Below are positions 11,536 through 23,346 of a stretch of 64,000 nucleotides of DNA, one piece after another. Every line of letters begins with the position of its first letter. Position 1 is the stretch's first letter. A program made the translations under genes and the position numbers. The stretch spans positions 1 to 64,000 of the forward strand of contig QANY01006259.1 of assembly GCA_003255025.1 (NCBI GenBank), read 5' to 3'. Source of the DNA: Datisca glomerata (lineage: Eukaryota; Streptophyta; Magnoliopsida; Cucurbitales; Datiscaceae). The notes beneath the pieces are model-generated. The model did no database searches. It was not told the origin of the DNA and saw nothing but the letters and a program-made list of their open reading frames with translations.

Positions 11536-14456
11536 TGTTGTTATATAAAATATTTATCGTGAGGTGGCATGCTATCTATCCTCCATGTAGCGATACTCTC
11601 TACTTGAAATCTGCACAACACAAAGGAAGAACTCTAAGGACGAAGAGAACTGGGGGTGGTTTCCTCATCGAAGAGCCTCCAATGCCTAAGTCAATATCGT
11701 GGAGAAAATTTGGCAGAGTTTCTCTTAGGAGAAAGTTGCGTACCATACACTGTCTGTAGAGGGAGAATTTATACCTGAGAGAGGGATGCGTGTCGAATAA
11801 GCTTCGGGCAAGGTGACGGCCTTTGTAGAAATAATGAGTTGGGGGCGGCATTAGATGCCTCAGCTAACGTGCATTAAATGATAATTTTCCTTTAGTCCTT
11901 CCGGACGTGATGGATGTGACTGTTTGGTGACTGACTCAACACTTCATCGTGGCTCTTTGATGTCAATTGGTGCATGTTGCAAATGGGAAAACGCCATGTA
12001 ATACCCCAAGCATTAAAGGTAGATTTGTAATTTTTAACCCCACTCACACCTTAATCACACCACACACTAGTGTAACCGCCAACTGATACTCTTTATATCC
12101 ATCATTCTCCCATTTCTTTTGCACGAAGCCTTCCCCAAGTAATTGATGCCCCCTTTATCTCACGCAGACAACAACAATTTCTCCCTCTCTCAAACGTTTT
12201 TCAGCATGTTTTGTCTCTTCTTCTTCCTCTCCGTTGCCTCTCCATAGTTGGTCTCCTCCGATAAGCTATTTTCTTCTTTCCTCCTTCATTGCTTTTCTCT
12301 ATTTCTCAATTTGGAATATCTATTTCAATGTTATATGTAAAATTATCCAAATTTGAATTTTTGCTCTCTAATTTCCAACAATGTACGTTCTTGTTCATCT
12401 CTGTTTTATTTAATTATTCTTGCATCGTCGCCGTCTATCGATTCTAGTAAGGCATTTTATTTTCTTCCTCTCATTCTCATCACTTCTCCTCTATTTATCT
12501 CGATTTCTTTGCCCTCTCACTAAACTCATCCCAAATTTTCTTTGTTCTTCTATTTTCTTTCATTTGGACAGCATTTCATCGTCGTCTTCTCCGGATTTCA
12601 TCGTCGTCTTCATCATTGGCAAGCTTAATTTTCCCTCTTTCTTTCATTGTTCATCGTCCTTTGTTTTGTGTGTAACTGGGTCTTTGTAATCCAATTGTTT
12701 TTTACCCAACCCGATCCATCTAACACACAGTCGAACCGGTTCAGTTAGACCAGACCGAATAGGAACAGTCAGACCAACCCGTACTTGTTTAACCTGACCA
12801 AACCGAAATGGTCCAATCTAGCATAATCGAATCGATTCAGACTACCCGAACCTAATTGAATCGATTTGAACCGCTTGATCAATTTACACCCAGTTTAGTT
12901 TTCACCTGTTTCCAACCTCACTCGCCCTCAAGTTGATTAAATAATTGTAGTTATTATATAAATATGTTTTCATCTGGGACTCTTGAATTTCAGGTCATCA
13001 GTTGCTGAATATTAATTCGTAGCAAATCTAGGTAAGTGGATTTACATAGTAATTTGGTTCATATGTTATAAGTGTAGCATGTATAATGTAAAATTATTTT
13101 TATTTCTTTATGTTACTCAATCTTATGATTAAATATTTTATTTATTTTTTCATATCACGATGAAATTATTTACCATGTTACGTATGCTTTAAAATTTGAG
13201 TTATGCACGTAATATATATATCATTTATATTCATGAACAAGTTATATGTTTACTCATGTACATGTGATAATGTGAATAATGAATCTTAACTCAAGTAAAG
13301 TGATAAGTAAACGAGAGTTAGACTTAGTCATGTCCATTGGTTATCAAGTAACTAGATTGCTCATGTCATATTGTCAGTTATATAATTGGGTGTCACCGTG
13401 TTCATGTTAGCATTCTTAAGGTTTAGATAACTTTAAGTGACATCAAATTTCAGGGCACTCAATCTGTCATGTTCACGTTCATGTTACAAGATCAAGTTCA
13501 AGTGTGAAACAATTTTGGTTATGTTGTTAATCGGGGAATATGCCTAGTCGAATCATGACCAAGCTAGTACAAGTATCAGCAAAAATAAGTACAAGTTCAA
13601 GTTATATGTTAACCATGAAATCAATTATGTTAACTACAAGTACTTTATGTTATACAATAATCAAATGAATGTGTTAAATTAAAGTTACATGAGTTATATA
13701 TTTATATTTATGTCATGTGAAGCTTATTGGTATGTGGGTTTACTTACTAAGTATTTTTAATACTCACCCCCATAAATGAATATATTGCAGGTGGTGACGA
13801 GCAGCAAGAGTGAGGGACTGTCATAGTCAGCAAAAATAGGAGGTTTTCTCTAACTGGGATTATATGACATCAGAAACAGATTTTAGTTTAATTACAGTTG
13901 ATTCAAAAATTTATGAATTTTTATATTTTATTCTTCGATAATATGTTTGACCTTCATGTTTTATGGATTTTCGTATCGACTTCATTATAGATTAATAAAT
14001 AATTTATTTCATTTTATTGAGTAGATATTTTCTTAAAATAATTTTATGCTTTCGCTATTTAATGTTAAAATTATGGTAAAATTAGGGCTTTCAATTTAGA
14101 TATTTTTTCCAATTAAGATTTCAATTGAATTAAAAAATTTTGAATAAGTGAAACTACATGCATGGTTAACCCTCGAGAATCGGGGCTCTACACGCCACGT
14201 GAAGTGCTTCTTTCGACGAATAATGATGATATCTATCATAGGGCTAGCTGAGCTCTTGCATTACACCTTCCCCTCGGAGCCTCCTACTTCACATTGGTCG
14301 ATGTTTCCCGAGCTCCTTTGGAGGCTGACCTGGTCAGGTCAGTTTCTTCCTTTTTGGGAGCTCAGCTCACCAATTCCTCTTAAAGTTTAAGTATAAACGT
14401 CTGTCGTGGCATGCCACTGGTATCGTGCCATAGATAGTCTGTGAATCCCCATAACA
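11536..14456 (-). repeat. 5' LTR of the minus-strand Tat-like element, split by a solo LTR
   Basis: On the minus strand it begins TGTTATGGGG (14456) and ends TATATAACAACA (11536), a TGTTA...TAACA inverted pair, then the primer-binding site. Removing the inserted solo LTR and one copy of its target duplication leaves about 720 bp, a plausible LTR length. The bases after its outer edge are GAACA (14457-14461). The partner duplication would lie beyond the Athila-like insertion, outside the window. Confidence 0.7.
11997..14192. mobile_element. Solo LTR (~2.2 kb) with 5-bp target-site duplication
   Basis: The segment begins TGTAATACCCC and ends CGGGGCTCTACA, so its termini form an imperfect inverted repeat (TGTA..CCCC / GGGG..TACA) as in Del/Tekay-like gypsy LTRs. 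It is flanked on both sides by CGCCA (11992-11996 and 14193-14197). There is no coding domain inside; the only medium-length ORF (12420-12689) is low-complexity Ser/Phe-rich. Size, termini and duplication together fit a solo LTR left by recombination of a longer element. It sits inside the LTR of the minus-strand Tat-like element. Confidence 0.82.
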
Positions 14457-15385
14457 GAACACATGAGCAACATTTTTAGTTTGAAGAACAAAAGACACAA
14501 GTCGTGCATGCTGGAGTACACTAATAAGTAATTTTGTCTTTAGGAGACAATTTATTCAAACAGGCCAACCAGGCAATGAAGGAGCATTTGGGAATGTGGC
14601 CAGTAAACCAGATCAGAAGGGCCCATGGAGATCCCTACTTACGCTGAACTAAGTAAGAATAGGTAGAACCAATAGTGAAAGAGCTAGATTTAGAAGTTGT
14701 CCACATCCAATAATCCTGACTATCACTAGGGTGCTCAATATGAAGATCAAACCCTCACTAATTCAAGCAAGTTGCAAGAGACTGAGAAGGTCAAGGTTTA
14801 GTAAATGATCACAACCTGTCTATGATTAGAACATAAAGAGATTGATCAAGAGGCAAACCAGTGCTATAGACCAAAGCTTTGCCTCTAATAGAAAGTAAAA
14901 TCTCATTTAGATGCCAAGGTTCAGTAAACAAAGCATAGGTGGAGCCCTCACCAATCCGAGGTGAACACAAATGAGTCGTCTAATCCATGATTTTAAAAAG
15001 TTTCCTCCAAGACCAAGAGTGATCAGCATGCATTTTAACTATAAAGATGGATTGTTTATTTAACAGATTATGCCTACATCAAGCTATCCACAAGGAGTCC
15101 TTTACATTGGAGAAAAGCCTCCAGAAATGCTTAGCAACTGTAGCACAGTTCCAAGCAGTCAACTCCCTAATACCCAAGCCTCCTTCATCCTTAGGAGAAC
15201 ACACTAACTCTCAAGAAACTTTTGCCCCAACAGCACGATCGGTATTGCCATTCCATAGAAAGTTCTTAAGGGTAGCATTGAGCTTCTTCATAACCATTTT
15301 GGGCCGAATAAGAAGGTTGGCCCAGTAGCCTTGGATAGTACGTAAAATAGATCTGATGAGTTGAAGTCTACCCGCATAAGTATGT
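14457..15385 (-). pseudogene. LINE (non-LTR retrotransposon) reverse transcriptase C-terminal relic
   Basis: On the minus strand from about 15385 the translation reads through the post-catalytic region typical of plant L1-type ORF2. It starts AGRLQLIRSIL and contains IQGYWANLLIRPK, NFLWNG and a GGLGIRELTAWN block, then a WSWRKL block. Several in-frame stops occur. The catalytic part is not present. The relic is cut on its far side by the Tat-like LTR at 14456, so that element probably landed inside it. Confidence 0.75.
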
Positions 15386-15877
15386 AAAATAGATCTGATA
15401 CATTATTTTTTATTTTCTCTCTATTCCTGACTATCTCTTCCTCTCTCCTCCTATCAGTAAAGTAATGTTACTTGACAATGACGTAGAAGTTTTATATTTT
15501 ATGTTGCGATAATAATTCTCTCATTTCTTTTCTTTTTATAAGTAAAACTCTCTATTTTGTAGTCTTAAAAAAGTTATCTATTTTCTTTCCATTTTCTCTC
15601 TTTTTGTACTTTCTTTAAATTTATCTAGAATTAAACGTAATTAAAACTAAGAATTTAAAATCAGTGGCTAAAACGTGTAAAATAGATAAATCAAAAATTA
15701 AAAAGTGAGTATGAAAAAGTATCCATGTGGTGGAGCTGTTTATAAGTAGAATCTAAATTCAGATTTTGCTGTTTATTATATATCTTTTTTCCCCCAAAAT
15801 TCAAATGAATCACAGCCTCTCAAGGGCAAAATGCAAAGGAAAACCTCAAAGGCCATAGATTTTTGGTGCGAAAAATC
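15386..15877. other. Intergenic and 5' upstream region of the gene at 15878
   Basis: AT-rich sequence with no ORF on either strand that I can support. A copy of GTAAAATAGATCTGAT at 15384-15399 repeats the LINE-derived one at 15342-15357. The probable promoter and 5' UTR of the plus-strand gene lie here. I could not pick a TATA box with confidence. Confidence 0.4.
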
Positions 15878-17647
15878 ATGGCCTTGAATATCGCAGTTTC
15901 TTCTCTTTACCCAAAGCCATTGTCTTCTTGTCCTTCGACATTTGGGAACCCTAGACAGAATTCCCACTTGAAATTTCCCTCTTCATCTTCTCTCAAACCA
16001 TTTGCTCAGTCTGAGGGTACAGAAGCTGAAGTGAAAGAAGAAGAGAACCCTTCTCTCTCTGGTATGCATAACTTTATTCTTTCATTTATAGCATTTTTCG
16101 CCACTTTTAGGATATCTATTTGAAAATTAGGATATGAGTCGTCCGTGGGTATAAAATTCTTCTTGTTTTGTTTTCCTGAAAGAATCTGGAGTTTGCCTAA
16201 TGCGAAATTTTGCATAATTGATTGAGGTTAGTGTGAAATCTAGTTTTAGATGAAAGTAGGAGTTTCTTTACATGGAGAAAATATTGTATAGTACAAGTGT
16301 ACTAGAATTTCATGTTTGCCAAGTGTATATGAGAGAGTGAGAGCATGGTGAGTAGAGGTCTCTAGTCAAGTAAGTGGTGCCATGAGAGTATGAAAGCTGT
16401 AATCAAGTAAGTGGTGTATGGTAACATGGAGGTTAGATTTGGAGTGAATGATGAACACGTCAGTAGCCTAGGGATGAGTTCCTTCAATGGAGCAATGAAA
16501 AACTGCAACTTATGGAGGTAGGTCTAGTGGTCTAAACGGTAGAGCGCTCAAAGAGGGCCTCATTAAGGCGACAACTACAAGCCATCCAAGGTAAAAATCA
16601 CCTTGGGCGGGGTTAGTGCCACGGTGGTGACGTATGGCATATTATCACCACATGTAATCATATAGGAGGTAGACAAACTGGATTGTCAGTCATGTCGCCA
16701 GGGCAAGTTCGTTGGTAAGCCAGGCTGACATGCTAGCCAAGTCACCTCGGGTTTTAGATTGACATGCCTTAAAATGAGCGGATTGTGTGTCACATGAACT
16801 TCAAATTTGCAAGTTTCGTTCGGATGTGATTACAAAACAGTCAAAGTAGTCAAAGTGCAGAAGCTGTGGTTTTATACCACTTAAAATTCAAAACTATTTT
16901 CATTACTATCAATTGAAAGTTTTCTGATATATTCATGTTCTTCATGAAAAACCATAGTCTAACTTATTTTGTTTGGCGAAGTTACAATTCTATGGATTTG
17001 GAGTCATGTGACTCGAACTCACGACCTCGTGAATATATGAAAGTGGTATTTAACAATTTGTGGGTTTAAAAAGAGAATCTAACTTGAATTGCAATATATT
17101 TCGTAATCCAATATGCTAAATAATTTTGTCTTCCTCAGGATTTTTAACAATACTTTTTTTCGTCTTTAAAAGGATCATCTTCTTCTGCACGTGCGCGGCT
17201 CGATCTCTTAGAACAACTCACTTCAACTAGCCAAACAATTGATGGTATGTGACCTCTAGCTCGCCTTAAGAACAAACTTGCAATTGATGGTATCTTCCAC
17301 TTTTAGCCATTTCTTTTTCTCCTCCATGTACTTAATCTACGCAATGATCAGGTTACGAGAGTGATGGCAGGTCTCCGAAAATCACAATACGCAATCAGCT
17401 CGCACGGTTGGTTGGAGACAGAGATGATGATTTTAGCATTCCATTGGGTGAAAATCTAAAGAAGGTGAGTGAAAAGTTTTTGACGATTTCACAGAAAAGA
17501 AATATCAGAAGACAAGCTTATTTGAACGAAGTCTCTCAGAGGAATGATTCAGTTTTCTTTGCCACCATTGGAGCATTTGTAATTCTTCCACCTATTGTAA
17601 TACTAGGAGTTGCTATATTAACTGGTTATGTGCAGCTTTTTCCTTGA
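15878..17647 (+). CDS. Probable plastid-targeted small membrane protein, function unknown
   Basis: Three coding exons, 15878-16061, 17173-17244 and 17352-17647, join with GT-AG introns in phases 1 and 1 to give 183 aa. I chose the ATG at 15878 over an upstream in-frame TTG. The first ~50 residues are Ser/Pro-rich with few acidic residues (MALNIAVSSLYPKPLSS), like a chloroplast transit peptide. An acidic linker and a Ser-rich stretch follow, then a charged, probably helical region (RLDLLEQL; KRNIRRQAYLNEVSQRND). One strongly hydrophobic segment closes it (about residues 158-178, ending GYVQLFP). It therefore looks like a single-span thylakoid or envelope protein with a tail anchor. I do not recognise a named family. 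It is divergent in orientation from no neighbour; the next gene downstream lies on the opposite strand, tail to tail. Intron 1 is 1.1 kb. Confidence 0.82.
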
Positions 17648-18400
17648 TGTATATTTCCCCTATAAATAATAATTTCATATAGAAATTTAAATGGCATTTT
17701 CACGTTTTTCTTGTTAAAGATCCAGTTCTTCAAATGTCTTGTTTACTTGAGAGTATTTACATGGTATTTTTAGGTTAGTAGAGTTCTACTATAATTTTTG
17801 TTAAACCTCTCTTTTGGTCCCTAAACTGTGCCTTCTTTTTCATTTTGGCCCCTAGTCCTTTAACCCGATTTTTATCGAGTCTTTATTATCTATTTTATAG
17901 TTCATGTTACAAAATATTCGTATCAAATATCATATTTGATATGACAAATCATTTGGCAGATTGATAACTTTGTATTTAAGCCATCATTTCATTCTTATGT
18001 GTCATTATTTCAAAATATTTTACTAATAGAGTAGATAGTAAGGACCTGATTAAAATCATGTTAAATGTTTAAGGAGTGAATTGATTAGAAAACGAAAAAT
18101 TGGTAATGTTTGATTAAGCTCACGATTTTCCTTTCTCGAAATTAGTGAAAGTTTCGACTCGAGAGATTAAAGAATTACAAAAACAATTACGTTGAGAGAC
18201 GGATATTTTATCTTTTTAAATAAAATAACTATTAATTCTGCAAACATTCATAAGTAGAGGAATGATGTTAATTGCTAATAATTTATGTCCAAACCAACGA
18301 ATATAAATTTTTAGGTGTTTAAAATTCATCCCTAGAATAAAATATAATAAAACGAGTAATATTTATTATGTTAGTCATAGTTCATAATTTCATTTGATTC
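17648..18400. other. Intergenic region between two convergent genes
   Basis: AT-rich and without a supported ORF. It contains the 3' UTRs of both neighbours. A stretch at about 17805-18095 (TTTGGTCCCTAAACT onward, and a mirrored GGAGTGAATTGATTAG-type end) has the look of a dispersed plant repeat, but I could not define its ends. Confidence 0.35.
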
Positions 18401-21197
18401 TCAGCAAGAAACAATCTGCAATTCCTTTTGACCCAACTGATTGCCTAGAATTACACTTTGATTTTGTATATAATTCAACTTGTCTTGGAAAAGGTAAAGA
18501 AAAGAAAAGAAAACAATCTCAGCTGTGAAAATAATATTCCAAAGCTTTATACTTCTTGATGTCTTTTCATGGTAAGCTTGTAAGCCTGAGTACACATTCA
18601 ATATTCCCAATAGTGACACTGAAGTTCCAACCATCCAATGCATAAAAAACCACATGCTTCTTCTTCTTGATCCTCTGCATAGTGTTAAGACTTAGTTTCA
18701 AACTGAAAGGGTCAACTGTGAAACCAAAGTTTTGGTAATCTCAATTTTCAATATAATTTCATAGAATTTTTTTCAAAAGATTTTGTGTAAATAGTTTTTA
18801 AATGGAATTTAATTGTTTTTAGGAGAAATATGCTTCAAAACTAGCTAATTTTATGTGATAGGGGCTTGATTATAAATTTTTTAACAGTGGCAAGTGCTAA
18901 ATTGACTAAAATTAAGCGACGGATGTGATTGCTAAACAACCAAAATACAATGACATTTCAACATCAAAACACTAATAACAATTTGTCATATGTATTTTTC
19001 ACTCTCAAGAATTGTTTGGTCTTAAAATAAAAACTTACATATGTGGGTTTAATCGTTTATGTTATAAATCAGTGCGAGTATTATTTTCCTATTTTTTTCC
19101 TCCCTATTCGGTATTTCAAGATTTTTATTCATTGACACATGGATGTTTAAACATACATGGCATGAAAATAGAGATTGATAGAGATTTACCTTTGGGGGCG
19201 TACAAGAGCAATAAGAACTTGTAACCATATCATTCCATAGAGGCCAATTCCTATCCTTTGATGAATATTGTTGAAAGAATTGTTGAGATTCTTTATGGAC
19301 ATCACTGCTCCGATAGTTGCTAGAAGTACAGCAAGCATCTGAGTGCATTCATAACGAAAAATCTCTGTTTATTTTATTATAAACACTTAACGCTAAAAAA
19401 TTGTTTCGTACGAAATTTATAAGATATCACAAGAATTTGCTGTTAGGAAAGTGATAGAAAATGGGTATGGACGAGAGAAATATATTCTCTCTTGTTAGGA
19501 TCAACATGGACCATCAAGATCACTTCAACACAAATACTAAGCTCCATGACAATTATTTTTTGTTTTCTTTTTTTCAAAGACAAATTTAAGTCATCCTTAG
19601 AAAGAGGATCCTCTCTTTTCACCAAAAATTGTTTGTATAAGTTCCTTTATTTTTGTATTTATTAATTGGGGCATTCCCACAATACGAGAAAATTCAAAGT
19701 AATTATTGTTGTCTGTATATAAATATAATATTTTATTAATATTCTTAGAATGCAAAATAAATATATTTTTTAAATTAAAAAATATGCACACATGACATCA
19801 AATAATATGAATAAGCAATGATAATTTTCTCCAATTATATGAAATTAAAGCTATAATTTTTCTAGTAAGTTACATCAAAGTGATTATTATCTTTGTTCTT
19901 TCTTGTCCAGCAAATTTGTAATCATGATAATATATCTCTATATAATCAACTAATGTGGGCTTGAAAAATCTATTATATATTAATAAGTACTTTTTACTTT
20001 AATTTCTATATTAAAACTTAAGATTAGGCATCTCTTTCTAATTAGTAGAGGAAAATTTTCATTGCTTTGTAATATTTTAATGTAATTAGATTGAATTTTT
20101 TTCCCTTTTTTAATCCTTCTTGAGTTACACATAAGTATAATATAAGAATTCTTCTTTGTATGATTTTTGCAGCTGCATTATATACTAATTTACTTTATAT
20201 ATACAAGTTAAATGAAACCAGTCTTAATCCAAATATTAAATTAATCAATACTTATGTAAAAATATATGATTTTCTTTAAATATTTTTCTAATGCTTGGAA
20301 ACACTTTTTCAAGCAGCAATTACATCTTTAAAAGTATAAAAAAAATATGTTATGAGTATATCAAAGTGCTAATTCAAACTCTCTAGTTATTAGCTAATAT
20401 AATGATTCTAGGTAAATATAAAAAGAAAAAACATTTATAAAAATATTGAATATTTTGTGTTAGAACATAATTGAATATAAAAAATTATGGAATTATGGAA
20501 GAAAGGGAAAGAACCTACATATACTTGTGCTACAATAAGAATATGCATGGATCTTTAAAAAATGAAAAAAAATAATACAATAATAAGAAAGAAAAGTAAT
20601 AGAAATCAAGAGAAAATAAATAAATTAAGATTTTCTTAAAGCTTGATTAGTGATTCCTATTATCACTATGCTATCATCCATATTTTCATTTACTTTTCTA
20701 TCTAAATTTCAATTTAAAAAAAGAGAAATTATTGAAGAAGTAGGAGAGTAAAAATAATGCTTGCCTGTAAAATGACATGAACATAGAAAATAATTTTGAG
20801 CCTTCTTCCACATTCCTCTCTATTAGACAATCTGATAGCAGTTATCCCCACAGGCATCAAGAACCCCATTGAAGCCCACAGCAGAAACCCATGAACCTTT
20901 ATATCAAACACTAGCTTTGAACTCAACTCTTCCTGTCACATTACAAACAAAATCACCTTTTTGCACAAAAGAAACTCACTAATTAGCTAATTTTTCACAT
21001 AGAATAAAAAATTAATTGAAAAAGACAAAAAAGACCATGAATAGGAGTGGAGAAGCTAGAACCTTGTGGGTATCATCTTTGTGTGATGAATTTTTGATGT
21101 AATGTTGGGATGAAGATGAACTGACTGGTTGTAGAATAAGAAGCAGAGTAAGAGTAGCATGAATGGTGAAAAGATAAGCTTTGTGGGTTTTGACCAT
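18401..21197 (-). CDS. Cytochrome b561 domain-containing transmembrane protein
   Basis: Four minus-strand exons, 21197-21063, 20932-20765, 19338-19190 and 18674-18401, join in frame to 241 aa. Residues 1-30 are a hydrophobic signal-like segment ending in Ser. The b561 core follows with its four haem-ligand-type histidines: His59 (IKVHGFLLW), His97 (FYVHVILQ), His127 (NNIHQR) and His163 (FFMHWMVG). Each sits in or next to a hydrophobic helix, with the RPQRGSRRRS linker before the last pair. Family members move electrons across membranes, often with ascorbate or iron. The length fits the short plant b561 proteins that lack a DOMON domain. The second intron uses GC at its donor (CAG then GCAAGC), the known minor donor class. 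The haem function is inferred from the family. Confidence 0.9.
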
Positions 21198-22774
21198 TTT
21201 CTCTGTGTTTAAAGCAAAACAACCTCATATATAAGCCAATTATGAGAGATAACCACACACCTTATATGCTTGACATTTGAGAAACATACATACAAATCTT
21301 TGGTGCATTCTAGCTATTACATGACAATAAAGCAAAACAGAGCAGGACCACACACGCATACGGAGGAAGGGGAGAGAGAGAGAGAGAGTGGGAAGTGGGT
21401 ATTGCATGGAAGTTGATGGGGTTCTGTTGATGGAAAAAGATGGGAATTCGATAGAAAATGAAATTTCAATGAAGTGGGTTGAGGTTTCTTTTCGAAAGCG
21501 AAGTGATGATGGAAGAAAATGGAGATGTCAGAGAAGAAAAATTTTCCATCTCTCAATAAAGAAGAAGTTTGAATAAGATTGAAGTGGGAATGCTCGTATA
21601 TACCTTATCTTTAAGAACTACCCGATTGTTTTTATTTATGTGTGTATGTTTTTTGAGGAACTACCCTTTGGTTTATACACAAATTTCCATGGTTCAGTAA
21701 CCAATGTTTTGTTATTGTCATTCCTTCGTTAAAAATTTGCAAAAGCTCTATTCCTTGGTTGGTTTATTTTTACAATATTGTGCCACATATATACATATAC
21801 GTGTATTCATATAATGATATGATAAAAGGATAAGGGCACTAGTAGTAGTGTCTTTCCACATATAAAATGTACTATTAGTGCATACTTTCTCTTATAACTG
21901 AATTACAGTAATTTTATAATGACCAAGTTGTAGATGAATTTTTAATTGATCAAGTAATGTGTCAATCATTTATGAGTTTATTTGAAAAATCATTAAATAA
22001 ATGATAAAACGTCAATACATGAACGATTCACATATCATTTAGTCAATTGAAATTTATTTTATAATTTGGTCGGTCTAGATTTGCTCAATGAATGAAGTAT
22101 GATTACAAGAACATTGCTTGTTATCATGACGATCTCGATAAGACGTTGTCGTTCACATCATTGGTAACAATATAATAAGAATACTTCTCCAAGTGAAGTA
22201 TTCAGTATTATTTTGACCCTAAGCTCTATTTCAATATGATCTTGATGAGTTGACTCACCTATACGTCTTGTTAGTTAGTTTACTACTTAGAGTTACTTCA
22301 TGTGTTACTTAACGTAAAACATATATTGGATCTATTTCTACCGTATGAAAAAACAAAACTCAACTGTTATTGTTTTATGCTTATTTAGAATCTCACCTCA
22401 TCTTTGATGGCTCAGCCAGTTTGAAAGGCTACGAATAAGACTATATGAATCTATGTGTTTTGTAGTTTAGATGATTACGATGTTAAATATTGAGTTAATA
22501 GATTTTATTATAGAGTCCCAAAAAATATAAAATACACCCATGCACTTTGATCAAACTATAAATTATACTCCTATATTTTTTTATATTTTTATATCATACA
22601 CTTTGACTAAACTGTAAAATATGCTACTAGAAGAACTATTTCTAGATAATCTACTCATTGCTAAAAAATAATTAAATTATTCTTATGATGGAAAATTTCA
22701 TATTGTATTTTGATTATTAATCTGTTGTGATTTCTACAACCTCCTACCAGGTTCTCTCTTCGCCACTTTGCCCC
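21198..22774. other. Intergenic region upstream of the b561 gene
   Basis: It holds the promoter side of the b561 gene, including an 18-bp GA run at about 21371-21388 and a TATATA-like stretch only ~35 bases from the ATG, too close to be safely called the TATA box. At 22510-22640 there is a block (TACACCCATGCACTTTGATC, then TACACTTTGACTAAACTGTA) that matches, in reverse orientation, the tail of the foldback element at 31403-31510. I see no protein gene here. Confidence 0.4.
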
Positions 22775-23132
22775 TACAAGAGAAGTTAGTCCGCGTTTTA
22801 ATAGATCACAGAACAACAATTGGTTGGACAATAGCCGACATAAAAGGGATTAGTCCATCCATGAGCATGTACTAAATTTTGCTTGAGGATGGAGCAAAGC
22901 CATTTAGGGAAGCTCAACGTCGATTGAATCCTCCTATGATGGAGGTTGTAAAGAAATAGATCTTGAAGTTGTTAGATCTTAGTGTGATTGGGCAATTTTA
23001 GACAGCAAATGGGTGAGTCTGGTTCAAGTAGTTCTAAAAAGATCTAGTACCATCGTGGTTAAGAATGAATAGAATGAGCTAGTACCAACTCGTGTGCAAA
23101 CCGGGTGGCGAGTTTGCATTGATTATCGCAAC
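22775..23132 (+). pseudogene. Ty3/gypsy reverse transcriptase fragment, copy of the Athila-like family
   Basis: It is closely similar by eye to 4305-4665 of the Athila-like element, sharing CATAAAAGGGATTAGTCCAT, the LLEDGAKP-type block and GTTTGCATTGATTATCGCAA (the conserved CIDYR region). It carries stops of its own. It ends sharply at 23132, where a CACTA-like terminus starts, so the rest of the element was lost or displaced. The domain is too short for activity. Confidence 0.85.
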
Positions 23133-23285
23133 CATTACAAGAAAAATGTTTTTCTCAGCGGTTATGCCAATCGTCGGCAAAAAAACTGGCAAAACTTTTG
23201 GCGGCGGTTTTTAAAAACTACCGCCAAATGTTTTACGTGTAGCGGCAATTTGTACGATATTTTACGGCGGTTTAAAAATCACACC
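23133..23285 (+). mobile_element. CACTA-like transposon terminus
   Basis: CATTACAAGAAAAATG at 23133 resembles the CACTACAAGAAAA inverted terminus of plant CACTA (En/Spm) elements with one change (C to T at the third base). The next 150 bases hold short GC-rich subterminal repeats: GGCGGTTTTT and AACTACCGCC form an inverted pair around 23203-23225, with further GGCAA and GCGGTT motifs. No partner end is recognised in the next kilobases. The element may be truncated. Confidence 0.55.
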
Positions 23286-23346
23286 TGCTCTTTCATCTAA
23301 TTCTAGCTTCTCAATCTTATTCTCTTACATCATGATGCTGCTAACT

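Noticed and set aside
12420..12689. 89-codon ORF in the solo LTR
   Set aside because: Low-complexity Ser/Phe/Leu composition from a TC-rich tract; no domain.
14148..14390. 80-codon ORF crossing 14192
   Set aside because: It spans the junction of the solo LTR and the Tat-like LTR, so it is an artefact of the insertion.
16500..16800. Possible tRNA-like repeat in intron 1 of the gene at 15878
   Set aside because: The stretch GTCTAGTGGTCTAAACGGTA looks A-box-like, but no matching B box at the right spacing and no flanking duplication were found.
16985..17035. Reverse-strand tRNA gene or SINE suggested by GTGAGTTCGAGTCAC
   Set aside because: A lone B-box-like motif without an A box or cloverleaf arms.
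21225..21236. TATA box of the b561 gene
   Set aside because: The TTATATAT motif is only ~35 bases from the ATG, which would leave almost no 5' UTR; not supported without transcript data.
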